In this document: in pieces, positions 47,543 through 59,382 of the stretch
How the letters are laid out: the number at the start of each line of letters is the position of its first letter
Position numbering within the stretch: position 1 is the first letter of the stretch
NCBI RefSeq assembly: GCF_025766255.1
Contig: NW_026516705.1
Coordinates: forward strand, 186,001-250,000
Length of the DNA stretch: 64,000 nucleotides
Source: Zychaea mexicana
Taxonomy: Eukaryota > Mucoromycota > Mucoromycetes > Mucorales > Lichtheimiaceae
Direction: 5' to 3'
The notes under the pieces: generated by a model
The model's database searches: none
What the model saw: only the letters and a program-made list of their open reading frames with translations
Told to the model about the DNA's origin: nothing
Made by a program: the position numbers and the translations under genes

Positions 47543-50500
47543 TTAGAATAACGAACCAGTCTGCTGATTGTGGGCCTGCTGTCCAAAACCGTTGTTGAAT
47601 CCGGTTACTTGCGGTTGTTGTAAGAATGGAGAGGATTGCTGTTGCTGGGGTTGTTGACCACCAAATGCCATTCCTGTCATTTGAGGCTGCATACCCGTCA
47701 TTTGAGGCTGTTGCATACCCGTCATCTGTGGCTGTTGCATGCCCATCTGAGGAATTTGCAGTGACTGTTGCTGTTGCTGTTGCTTTTGTTCTTGCATCAG
47801 TTCAAGCAGGCTCTTTTGATTGTTGGTTTTTGGCGTAGCGGCCGCTAGTGACGGACTAGGCTGTCCAAATGGATTTCGGCTTGCTTGTTGGCCGAACGAC
47901 TGAATACGGATGTGCCATTTGTCAGCTTCCAAGAGTAACTACGTAATCTATATGGAAGATTAGGGACTTACATCAGCAAAGCTTGATTGTGTGTTGCTGG
48001 TATCTTGTGTTTGGTTTCCGTTGTTTCCAATGTTCAAAAGATCGCCAGTGCTGCTGCTAGTGTTACCGTTGGGCGCACCAGTAAATTCAGGCTTGATAGA
48101 GTTGGCGTATCCAGATCCCCTTTATTGAGACAATTACGTTAGGTTTTCCATTCGTTACGTCTCTCTATGTGATTTAAAACTTACATAGGGAACCGCAAGT
48201 TGCCAGTATTGCCGAATGTGTCCATACCATCACTAGTAAGAATATAGATATCAGTATTTCAGTTTTATCCCACCGAAAAAAGCAAACTTACTCCTTGTTG
48301 GCAAGAAGTTGGTTCAACTTGGCATAGCGGCCATCACCCGCTGGGCTGGAGGATGCCTGTGTTCCCGTCGGCTAATCAAAAAATTTGAAGTAAGCAAAAT
48401 TGCGCACGGACCATTATTGTTGATCTCCGATTCTTTACCCAATATACTATACACGTACTTGCATGGAAGGTGAAGAGGGGAAGCTGAATGACCGAGACTG
48501 ACCAGCAGCGGACGGGTTAGCGTTGATGTTGGCGGCAGAAAGGGAAGGCGAGCGATTGGCGAGCGATGATGATGTGATGGTAGGTGAAGCTGATAGGGTC
48601 TGGCCGAAGGTTGTTGAGCCAAAGGCAGCAGATGGCTGCGAAGTCTGCGAAGCTGAGCCAAATTGGCCAAACGGATTGTTCGATGCAGCTGTCATTTGAG
48701 GCTGTTGGAAACCAGTCACTGTGCTTGTCTGGAACGGCGCTAATCCGGTCATTTGGCTTTGTTGAGGAAGACCGGTCATCTGTGCCTGCAAACCTCCTGC
48801 AAATCCGCCACCTGAGCTGAGTTGCTGATATGGGTTATTCTGCAGTTGCTGTTGCTGCTGCTGTTGTTGATAAGGGTTGTTCATCATGCCAGTGTTCTGG
48901 AAAGCCAATTGAGGGTTTCCAGCAGCGATTGGATCTCCAAAAGTCATGTTGGTCATGCCAGTCATCTGAGGCCATTGCTGTTGCTGCTGCTGTTGTGGCT
49001 GCTGCTGGTAAGGGTTGAGAGAAGCATCGAAAGACTGGTTTTGCGGGAAAGGATTGAAGCTACACAAAATACATTGAGTTATAAATTTCGGCGTTTTCCC
49101 GCTTTTTTGAATTGCCCTATACCAACCTGGCAGCCTGTGAGTTGTTGTTGCTGTTATTGTTTCCAAACAGTTTCTCTTGGTTTTCACGTTCAAGCTTCTC
49201 TTTTTGCTTTCGCTCTTTCTCTTGAGCTTCTTGCTCACTGAGTCGGATTGCCTTGGCTAAGTCCTCATCGCTAAATATAGAAACAAATTTCAGCATCTAT
49301 CACATATGCATGCATACAGCAAACTGTCATTTTACCCCTCTTTTTCGCGTCGCTTTTTATCTTCTGCTTCTGCCATACGACGACTTTCTTCAAGAGCACG
49401 CTGGAGCTCTCTATCTTCGTTATCACCTCTTGGTCCCCCGTTCTGCGGATCACCTTGAGGCCCACGTGAACTGCCTCCAAAATCGTTGGGACCAGGTCGA
49501 ATACCCATGGCGTCATTCATGTAGTCGTTGACACCAGCCATTCGATCACGCATCTGTTGTCTCTGACGTCGTTCATCTTTCAATCGTGCATCGTCGGTTA
49601 GCAAGTTGGTGATATCCTTGGCCTTTTGGCGAACTAAATTGTTGAGCAAATAATTGATATAGATGATGTACGAGTTAGGGTTTGGGGATAAACGCATTTT
49701 CTTTCTATAACAACTATTCTATCGCCCCTTCTCCACTCCTGCTCCCTCTTTCTCTTCCTAGCTCCTGAAAGAATTTTTTTACCGTTTGCGCCAACATCAC
49801 GGCCATTGTCGTCGACATGCTGGAATTCCTTAAGGGTTTTAATAACGTAGATGTTTTCCTTGGCGTACAGAACGACATTCTCCGATCCCACGTGTAGACA
49901 GTAATCCAGCAAAAGAAGAGCCTATAGCAAGTCTTTCAGTAAATGCAAGCGCATAATCTCAATTCTAACTTTCAATTGCTCGGTATATTTTTCTACATAC
50001 CTTGAAGACATGGCGCCAATTCTTTCCCTTATCGTTGAGACGCTTATCTATCATGTCCATAATCTCGATAAAGTCATGTCTAAAAGTGATACGAGTGCGG
50101 CATAAGTATAAAAAATGCAGGACAAACGATAGGAACCAATAATAGGAAACAATAATAAGGGCCATAGAAACATGAGTGTACCCATGTAGCACAGGGAAAA
50201 AAGGGCCGTTTTCTCTCTTTGGCGACAAAGGGAAAATATAAAGTAAAAATGGTTCTGGGTGTTCCTGGCTAGAGCCTTCGATTTCATTCTAGCAACTATA
50301 AATAAATCACTTACTGATTGAATGTCAATTGCGCAATTTCGTTCATCAACGTCCCGCTTGGGCCCCAGGGATCATTAGAAGTTGCTTCGCGAACTTTTCG
50401 TTGCACATCAGAGAATCCCTTGGCGTAGTTTTTTCTAAAGAGTTTGGGTGAAATTCGGGGGTTGGTTTGGAAGGTTGTGGATGAATAATTCTGCTACTGC

Positions 50501-50607
50501 CCCGCGATATATATTTACTGCCGGAATGTACAGAAGCTCCTCCTGCCCCATCCGATGAATATTCAGTAAATGGCTTACATGCTTCGAACGACGCCCTTGC
50601 CAGTCAT
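47543..50607 (-). CDS. ENT1: Epsin (ENTH-domain endocytic adaptor)
   Basis: Clathrin adaptor that binds PtdIns(4,5)P2 and ubiquitinated cargo at endocytic sites. Eleven exons give 680 codons: 50579-50607, 50315-50434, 50001-50079, 49783-49921, 49336-49633, 49127-49270, 48459-49059, 48292-48371, 48185-48232, 47972-48119, 47543-47899. The ENTH domain (residues about 10-150) reads KNYAKGFSDVQRKVREATSNDPWGPS through LLLLDYCLHVGSE. Two ubiquitin-interacting motifs follow, RELQRALEESRRM and EDLAKAIRLSEQEAQ. The rest is Gln-rich with NPF motifs (FNPFPQN, NNPFGQF, RNPFGQP) for EH-domain partners. QMTG repeats like Ark1/Prk1 kinase sites also occur. The first exon is 29 nt. Intron 6 has a GTTGGT donor. 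A clathrin-box end was not seen. Confidence 0.93.
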
Positions 50608-52239
50608 GATCGTTACTCGACTGCTGCTTTTAAAACAAGTAAAACGATCGAATGTGAGAACACGCAGGGCGAGATGGCCAGCTTTCTATTGTACTTTCCA
50701 CGCGGAGTTTTTGCTTATTGCACCCAATATGGAAGGCTGCAGCCTGATACGTACGAGTGAGCACGCGAGTAAAAACCTTCACTCACAACAAGCACTTAAA
50801 AAACGCCCAGGGGAATTCGTAGGTACGATTTACCTTTAAGAGGATGACGCTAAAATATTATATAATGGAAAATCAGCCTAATGAAGGGTCGTGTATTGGG
50901 CCTCTTTAATTTGCTTATTGTATTGCTAGCCACTCTTTACACTCAATTGAATTTCTTATACAAATTATTACTAGTTAGCTGATGTATCAAAAATGAAAAT
51001 TTAGTTTTTAAACTGTACATACGCTTACATACATCGGAAGAGAGAAAGAAAGAGAGAGATATCGGTCCATCTTCACGTTTCCGACCACAGCTCTAAGTTT
51101 TTCTTTTACAGCATACAGTATCTCAAACCTGAAAGTGTGATAGTTCATAGCCTGTATAGATATCATCAAAGCAGCGCATAATCATAATCGTAATATCTTG
51201 GTGTACAGCGATGCATAAACCGATGGTCTGTCTCAGAAAAAAGGGGAGCAGCGACAATAAATGATGGTACTAACAGCCATACTACGCATAAGCGAAGAAG
51301 CTGAGGCACAATAGACTTAGGATGCTCAGTTGTCAAAAATTGACCAACTGTAAAAAGTGTACAGTTGCAAATACCATTAATACAGATAAAGGAGCGTAAT
51401 CCTCATTGTCAATTACCTTTAAGAAGAAGGGTCAAACTCTTTGAGATATATGTACCAGATGATGTTATGAGAAACAACATCATCAATACAGCTTACTGGG
51501 TTCTCACCCGAGAAACGTACTGTATATAGATTATTCTATTGTTCGATCAATCTAGTTGTTAAGCTCAGCGCTATGACAAGATGAATATCTCTGAAGTTTG
51601 GTCTATTATGAGATTATACCCGCTAGTCGAAGAATAGTCGCTTCTCACGGCAGGGAAATTTTTTAACTTTCATAAGATATGTTGCTTTTATTCCATCTAA
51701 TGCATTGTCGATTATATCGTACATCACAGTTATTGTTGCCTGCAGTATACTTCTGAAACTTTTCGTATTAATTGCCGTTGATATAACAATCAAAATAAAC
51801 CTTACTAGCTGAGATGCATAATAGTTGTGCATATCAGCACAAACAAAAAAGAAATAGATTCTAAATAGAATTTACGTAACCCTATCTTTCCTTTTCAATC
51901 ATAGGCTGAGGACGTTATCATTGGGTTTACTTCTTACGCGTCATTATTGCTGAGGATAATATATGCTAGACAAAACTGCCATTTATGTAGCTACAACAAG
52001 ATACATGGACATACCATAAAATATTCTAAGATGCGGCTATTGTTCGGAATCTTATATTGCCAAGGTTAATTATAAGCACGGTATATGCACAGCTAGTACC
52101 CATGTACTAATCCATTTTAAGGCCGAAGCCAGAAATACAAAGGACGATGAGGAGGGAGTCACGCTTCATATTCATATTTCATTATAAAGACCAAAGTAAA
52201 CAAATAACAACGCTTTCCTGTTTCTTTTAACCATCAATC
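50608..52239. other. Gene-free spacer upstream of epsin and GGT-like gene
   Basis: About 1.6 kb separating two divergent genes. No RNA gene, repeat or motif was recognised. Short frames are unsupported. It must hold both promoters. Confidence 0.5.
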
Positions 52240-54822
52240 ATGGCGATGTTGGATCCTCTTCCTTTTATCTCTCGCCGCTCTGTTGTGTACGGAACCCATG
52301 GAATGGTTGCTAGCTCGTATGTTCAATTATAACGTTGAATTCCTATATAGAAAAACACGTAGTAATCTAACCCGCAAAACTCGACTCTATAAAATATGTT
52401 TAGGCAACCACTTGCAACACAGGCCGGTATACAAATTCTTCAAAGTGGTGGAAATGCAGCTGTAAATGTCCAAAAGGATCCTAGGATTGTGACCTTGATT
52501 GTCTTATCTACTTGATATTAATATAAAGATTCATTTTGTTGTCAGGATGCTGCTGTTGCTGTTGGTAATGCATGATTACTGTTCTTGGAGAAAACCCCAT
52601 TTTTTTGTATACTAACTGTATCCGAAAAACCTCAGCCGCCGCTCTCAACGTTACAGGTACCAAATTGTGCAGAAAAAACAGCATCACTTGTACTTTTCTT
52701 ACTCACCGTTTCTTGTGGATACAGAGCCTGCAGCAACAGGTATCGGAGGAGATGCGGCTTGTCTGTTCTATAATGCCAAGACCCAAAAAGTTGTCGCCTT
52801 GAACGGTACTGGAAGGTATTGCGCTTGTGGGCGACGTTATATGATAGATGAAGGAGAAGAAAAAAGAATATTAATACATCGTCTTGTAGATCCCCGGCCG
52901 CGCTGACGCTTGACTATTTTAAATCACACTGTAAAGGTTCTTCGATTCCTGAAACTAGCATACACGCTGTCACTGTTCCTGGAGCAGCGGCTGCGTGGGT
53001 GGATCTTGTAGACCATTTTGGATCTGGAAAACTGGATATGAGTGCTATTTTGCAACCTGCAATTGGTTTGGCAGAAAACGGGTAATTAAAAATTACACTA
53101 TACCGGGTGAGATGGTTGCGAGGATACGAAGCTAATTGCTGGCATATGTTTATAAAGGTTTCCTGTATCCCATTTTGGTTCCAGACTGGTAAATGCTGCG
53201 AAATGTGGATCACCTTTTTCTTTCTTTTCATGATACTAACAAAGATGCTGCATAGTGGAACAAAGCGGCAAAAGGCTTGAAAGAGAAGAACGGAAATAAA
53301 AACGATTTCTTGTTTGATGGAGTTCGTGCGCCTTTTGAAGGTGAAATCATGCGGCTGCCCGATCTTGCAAAGTATGTATCATCTTAGCTATAGTGAGTAT
53401 ATCTTGTATCTAATCTTTTTTTTATAATACTTGGTATCCTACGCCATGTAATAGTACTTTCAAAACCGTAGCCGCTGAAGGAAAAGATGGATTCTACAAG
53501 GGTCGCATTGGTGATTCTATCGTTCAGGCTATTAGGTCTCGCGGAGGTCTGATGACACACGAAGATCTTGCTTCACACACATCCGATGTTATAGAGCCCA
53601 TTTCACTCGATTACCATGGCTGGACTGTGTGGGAAATCCCACCAAACAGCCAAGGCATTACAGCACTCATTGCGATTGGAATTATTCGAGCTTTAGAAGA
53701 AGAACATGGATTAGACCTTTCAAAACTTGGGCATAACTCAGCGGAATACTTGCATGTCGTCATAGAAGCACTACGCTTGGCATTTGCTGACACTCGATGT
53801 TGCGTGACCGATCCACAAGTCTTGTCAGTACCAACTGAAAAGCTATTAAGCAGAGAGTATCTTTCTAAACGTGCCAAGTTAGTGGATATGAAAAAGCGCA
53901 ACAGCAAAATTGTGCAAGGATACCCAGACCATAAAAAGGATACGGTATACTTCAGCGTTGTCGATAAGGAGGGCAATGCTTGCAGTTTTTTGGTAAGTAA
54001 TCTGATATAATATGAAGACGAAATATTCATGAATTATAACTGACAGCACATGCATTTCATACAATATCAGAACTCGAACTTTGATCACTTTGGCGTAAGT
54101 TCTCTTTTAGAGTAGCAAGGCTAACAGGGACACATTGTCTGATTCTTTACTGTATTACACCAGTCTCACATTATTCCTGATCGTTGCGGGTTCACTTTGC
54201 ACAATCGGGGTTGCAACTTTATGGTTGACAAAAACCACCCCAACTGCATTGGACCCAAAAAGCGTCCGTACCATACAATCATACCATCCATGATTACACG
54301 CAAGACACCCTCTGGTGGTCATGAGCTCGAAGCTTGTTTTGGCGGTACAGTAACTGGTTTATTTACATAATCTACACTATGGTCTCCTGGCAATAGACTA
54401 ATGCAACTTACTGTTATCTAGTGGTTGGTGGCTATATGCAGCCTCAAGGACATGTTCAAATTATCATGAATATGTTGCACTTCCTTACAAATCCTCAACA
54501 CCTCGTTGATCTCCCCAGAATTTGTATCGCTCCTCCGGAAGATGACGGAGCACCAAGTGAAACCAACGTATTTACAAATATGAACGACTCTGCAGTATAT
54601 GTCGAGGATGGCATTTCACCAAAAGCAATCGAGCAGCTAGAAGCTATGGGTCACACCTGCTATGTTGTCAACGGATATCGTCGTACAATGTTTGGCCGCT
54701 GTCAGATAATCCGAGCAAAAAAAGATACTCGTACTGGTCAAGTAGTTTTGGCTGGTGGCAGCGATCCTCGTGGTGATGGCCAAACTGTAGGCTTGTCCAG
54801 TTTTGGGGTAGCAAAACTTTAA
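52240..54822 (+). CDS. Gamma-glutamyltransferase-like Ntn hydrolase
   Basis: Member of the gamma-glutamyltranspeptidase family without a signal peptide, closest in look to the cytosolic YwrD-like group. Twelve exons give 582 codons: 52240-52316, 52404-52461, 52546-52564, 52636-52656, 52725-52815, 52890-53081, 53158-53188, 53256-53371, 53455-53992, 54071-54094, 54164-54344, 54422-54822. The start [14 protein letters not shown], the QSGGNAADAAVAVAAALNV block and [12 protein letters not shown] are family marks. The [11 protein letters not shown] and GRCQIIRA blocks close the protein. The usual (D/N)TTH nucleophile segment is replaced by GNACSF followed by NSNFDHFGS, so autocleavage and transferase activity are uncertain. 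Four exons are 31 nt or shorter. Confidence 0.88.
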
Positions 54823-56819
54823 ATAGATACAAAGTAACGCGCGTATGCAGATAAGCGACGAATGTAAAGAGGTGTTGTTGACAGTGATGTTCATAAATAG
54901 ATATCATATCAGACAAAACTGTATGTATTATCTCACATATTTACTATCTACCGCATCAACGTGGCCCACAGAGCAGGAAATGTGTTTGCAGTCTGCAGTA
55001 TGCACATGCTCGCTGCAGATCACCCTCTTAGCATATGCGCCAATCATCGGTAAAAAGTAAAATGCGCAGAAATTGGACTATGCCGACCGATATTTCTGAA
55101 TAGGCGGGCGAAAGCCGTAGTATATGGACATACGTGTAACGTATAGGCATATACACATAACGACCGGACCTATTCTTTTTTTAAGGTTGGGAGCGTATAT
55201 AAGCCTATATCATAAATATGAATAATAGGTAGATTTTGGCTCAATAAGACATATGTATTCTTTGGTCAGATTTTAAAGAAGGTTACTTTAGATGTGTTCA
55301 TAAGTGCCATGGATTTAACTACACTTCGAAAATCATATAGATTGATCCAGTGCAGGAAGTTTTCGTCAAGCATGTTTCCTACAGTATCGAAGCCAACGTC
55401 GTTGCGACAAACTATTTGGATCAAGGACGAGGTGGCAGTGATGCTCCACCATCCCAAGCGTATTCCATACACCTTCCCTTTATATGACGTAGTGACAGCA
55501 GACTTTGCACAAACGTCTTAAAGAAGATAGTACGTAATGACGATGGGCAGTGTAGAAACTCAACTATAAATTGACAAAAGCCGAGGGGTTTCGTCGTAAA
55601 GATACCTGAACAAATCAGGAACAACAAATCTATTGTTGAAAACAAAACCACAAGAAGCATGTAAGTTCCGTTGGGCTCCTTGCTGTGGCTGTAATATTAT
55701 ATCTGCGTACACTTCGGTGCTGGAATTGCTGGCACTACTGACATTAGTTTGCAACTGTTCCACCGTTACGTAATCTTGGTGCTGATGCCAGCCTCTGACT
55801 GCAGTAACAATGGTAGATAGTGACCAAGCCAGAGATGAATAAGTTAAATAAGTAATCATCGTGATCGAAACCGCTTTTATACGGAATACACATTACAACA
55901 CATACAAGCAGTTTCCATTCGTTGTGTCTGTTGCGTTCGTTCATATCGCTGTGGAGTAATAACAGTTTGTATGATGATATTGGACAAAGTCTTCCGTATG
56001 TACTTTGCTAGATCGCTCGAGTCAACAATGGATAACCCAACTATATTACAGTATAGACAAGTACAGAGATAAGAGGAATCTCTTATGCTATACGACATTT
56101 TTTCACCGTATATATGTCTATAGCTGTACTAGGAAAGTCTATATAGATCAATATAGAATACTTCGTTTTGCCGATGATGCTGGGAAATTTCGGGACTGAA
56201 CAGCAAAAACAAAGATGTACATGTTGCTTTGTACATGGTAAATAAAGCTATTGTTGCCACAGTTTCGTCAGGAGATCCTGTATTAACAAAGCAGCAAATA
56301 ATAAAGAAACAAAATAAACAAACAAATGGAACACTTATTCTTCCCAATACAAGAATTAGGTGCAATCATCTAACCAAACACATTGCTATTTTCAGCCACC
56401 GCTATAATTTATAGTGCACCAATGTATTGGGCAGATCGTGTTCGAGATGGCACTACTTTGACAACAAATAGAAAACCGACATAGTGATTTAATACGACCC
56501 GAGCCTTTAATCCCCCATAGTGACGAAAGCAGCCACTGATTATGTAGCCGCTATGGAATGCTCTTAAAAAGAGCCACAATTATAATGAGGTTTATAAGTA
56601 TCGTAACACCGCATGTTTTTCTTGTTCAAGCTTGGGCTGCAGATGATGCATGACATACATAGTTACATATACGGTGCATGAACTAAGAAACAACCGTTAT
56701 AAAATGCAGTAGAGACGCCTGTTCTTTGCCCAACATAAGGACTTATACTGCAGTACCACCCGGTATTATCAGTATTTTCTTTTACGAATTAAACACTAAA
56801 CCAGCATATTGCTTCCATC
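54823..56819. other. Gene-free spacer with unexplained short frames
   Basis: About 2 kb. Overlapping frames of 60-100 codons at 55266-55944 occur on both strands and none has a recognisable motif. No terminal repeats were seen. The right end holds the MFS promoter. Confidence 0.45.
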
Positions 56820-59382
56820 ATGGAGTCTAACGACGACAGTGTAAAAAAAACTGTGTGCAACAGAAGTAACGAGAAACACAGCAATGATACGGCTCGCAGT
56901 TTAACAGAAGGTCAAGAGAAAAGTATAGGTATAATAGTTTCAAAAAACCTCTTATCGAATTGAAATTGAACAATCACTTGTTTTTGCTAATCTTTATTAA
57001 AGACAAAATTCACAGTAATCTACAGATGCATACGCCCGATGTTGAAAGAGACCGAGGCGCATCTACTTTGAATATACAACTGCACGAAGACAATCTCAAA
57101 GAAGGCCATAAAGTCGACGAGTTAAATTCGACTGAATCACCTCACCAAAGCCAAAAATTCTCGAAAGCAAGAAAATGGTTCGTCTACGCCATTGTGATCA
57201 TATCTCAGATTCTGTAAGAGCTTATAATATTTATAGTCATGGCCCCCAAATTGTGTTTGATTTTACTGGCATACTAATCTTCAACTATATACAAGTGTTC
57301 AAGCAATGGCAAATATTCTTGTATGTCAACAGACTATCACCTTTTTATGTTTGAGTGGACGGCACACGAACACAGCGAGTTGAAAAAAATATATCTTTGT
57401 TAGCTACCTGCGTTACCTGCGATACAAAAGGATTTGAAAACGACAGAAACCATTGCAAACATCACAGGTAAATATATTGCAGATGTGCACATATGACTCG
57501 TCTTGTTTCTGAAGTATTCCTAAAGCTTATGATGGATAGTGTCGCTTCAATCTTTAACGACTGCCTTACTGGTAAGTCTTATTTTCAATTGTCTTTCGAG
57601 ATTTTTTCCTCTATTTTAACATGCTAATGATAACGTTTTCCATTACTTTAATCCTATCGGTAATCTTTAGTCTGCTGTGTGGGCATCATATGCAGATTAT
57701 TATGGTATATTTCACCAACAACTTCTACAAATATAGCTTATATTTGATGCCAAACATTCTTACTAACCGCACTTTTTCTTAAGGGCGTAGACCTGTGTTC
57801 ACTGTGTCTAACATCTTTTTAATTATCGGAAACATTGGTTCAGCACTATCTATCAATATTGGGATGTTAATTGGTTTTCGCGTTACGATGGCTATCGGTT
57901 CTGCCGCTGTATGTTGTTGTTCGTCCGTTGTATCGAGAAGTGATGTATCACAAACCTTTACTCAGAAGACGTGTCACTGTATAGAGCAATGCGCTGGGTG
58001 CTGGAATAATCATTGATGTTTTTGAGGACCACGAAAAGGGCAAAGCACTCTCCTGGTATGCTTCTGTACTTTCGTACTGTGCAGCCATTGCGTAAGTGTT
58101 TAATTGTGTACTAGTCAGTTGTAGGCCATATTTGCTAATGAATAGATATACTATCTATATTGTGTAGCCCTTTACTTGGCGGTGCAATGGCACAGTACTT
58201 TGGTTGGCGAAGCATTTTTTGGCTTTTTGTAATAAGTCACGGTCTATTAGGGCTTATTATCCTTTTCTTTCTTCCCGAAACCAACCACTATGCCCTTCAA
58301 AAACAAATTGATCAAGAACAAATTGACGATGCTGTCGACGCAGAGATTTCCACCAGCAGCAAGAAAAAATCATGGGAAAAAATGATCAATCCGTTCTCTT
58401 CATTGAAACTGCTCAGATTCCCAAATATGCTACTCTGCTGCCTATACCTGGGAGTTATGTATGTATCGTTTGTAGACCATATGCGTATCGGTGCCATGCA
58501 GAAATATATAATTGAAAGCAATCACTCATTCATCTTACTAAACGGTTGGTTGATAGGGGCTTCGGTACCAATGCACTTAGCATTTCTTTCACATGGGCGT
58601 ACAGCACCCAATATCACTTTTCATCGACAATGGTTGGACTATTTTATCTTGCTGGAATAGCAGGAAATACAGCAGGTACATACTTGGGTGGTCTAGTGTC
58701 AGACCGTATCTACATGCATCGAGTCGGCAAGGCAAAGGAAGAGGATAAACAAGTCTATCCAGAAATGAGGCTGAGCCAATCCGTATTGTTTGTGGCAGCT
58801 TTTTCAACGGCTGCCTTATTTTCCGCGTATGGATGGTTTGTTCAAAAGGATGTGCACTTTTCGGCAGGAATTGTCTGTCAAGGTCTTGGTAAGAGCTCTA
58901 TTTCGTTTTTGGATTGAACGCTTAGGTATTTGTATATACTCAAAATGCCCTAAGAAAATTGTATATACTCAAAATGTAATTTATTATGTATTTCCGTATG
59001 ATCGCAATAAGTTTTATTTGGACCTTCTCTGGCAACATCGTTGCTGAATGTATATGCTGTACAATCCTTTCCAAAACACGGCTCTTCCGCTCAAGGTACG
59101 TAGTATCACTGCTCGCATCTTATCTTTGACCGGAGTAACAGACGAATCATAAAGGCAGCATTTTATCTAACTGTATGTAATTGTGACACAGCATGCATTC
59201 AGACGATCAAATGCATTCTGCTTGCTGCAGGGAGGGTGGGCGTTACTCCTCTGCAAAACCTTCTTGGCTTTGGCGTTCTTTTCACCATTATTGGGGGTGT
59301 GCTACTTACCACAAGCCCATTTGTTACCTATGTAAACCGTAACCGTGAAAAATGGAAGATATTGCGGGAATCAGCACGATAG
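56820..59382 (+). CDS. MFS drug:H+ antiporter-type transporter
   Basis: Major facilitator of the 12-span DHA1 type, probably exporting small molecules at the plasma membrane; the substrate is unknown. Twelve exons give 534 codons: 56820-56928, 57003-57213, 57296-57320, 57404-57467, 57540-57571, 57671-57704, 57784-57908, 57985-58091, 58168-58458, 58557-58888, 59012-59095, 59192-59382. A polar N-terminal tail of about 90 residues precedes the first span (WFVYAIVIISQIL). Motif A reads WASYADYYGRRPVF. IAPLLGGAMAQYFGWRSIFW is the typical span 5-6 region. A central cytoplasmic loop contains KKKSWEKMINPFSSLKLLR. The end is NRNREKWKILRESAR. Apparent frame breaks near 58460 and 58890 disappear when introns are placed, so the gene looks intact. 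Confidence 0.88.
58930..58976. repeat. 18-bp direct repeat inside an MFS intron
   Basis: TTGTATATACTCAAAATG occurs at 58930-58947 and again at 58959-58976, within intron 10 of the MFS gene. This intron (58889-59011) is slightly longer than most introns here. Confidence 0.8.

Noticed and set aside
58440..58900. Apparent frameshifts in the MFS gene, suggesting a pseudogene
   Set aside because: Introns at 58459-58556 and 58889-59011 with GT..AG ends restore a single 534-codon frame.
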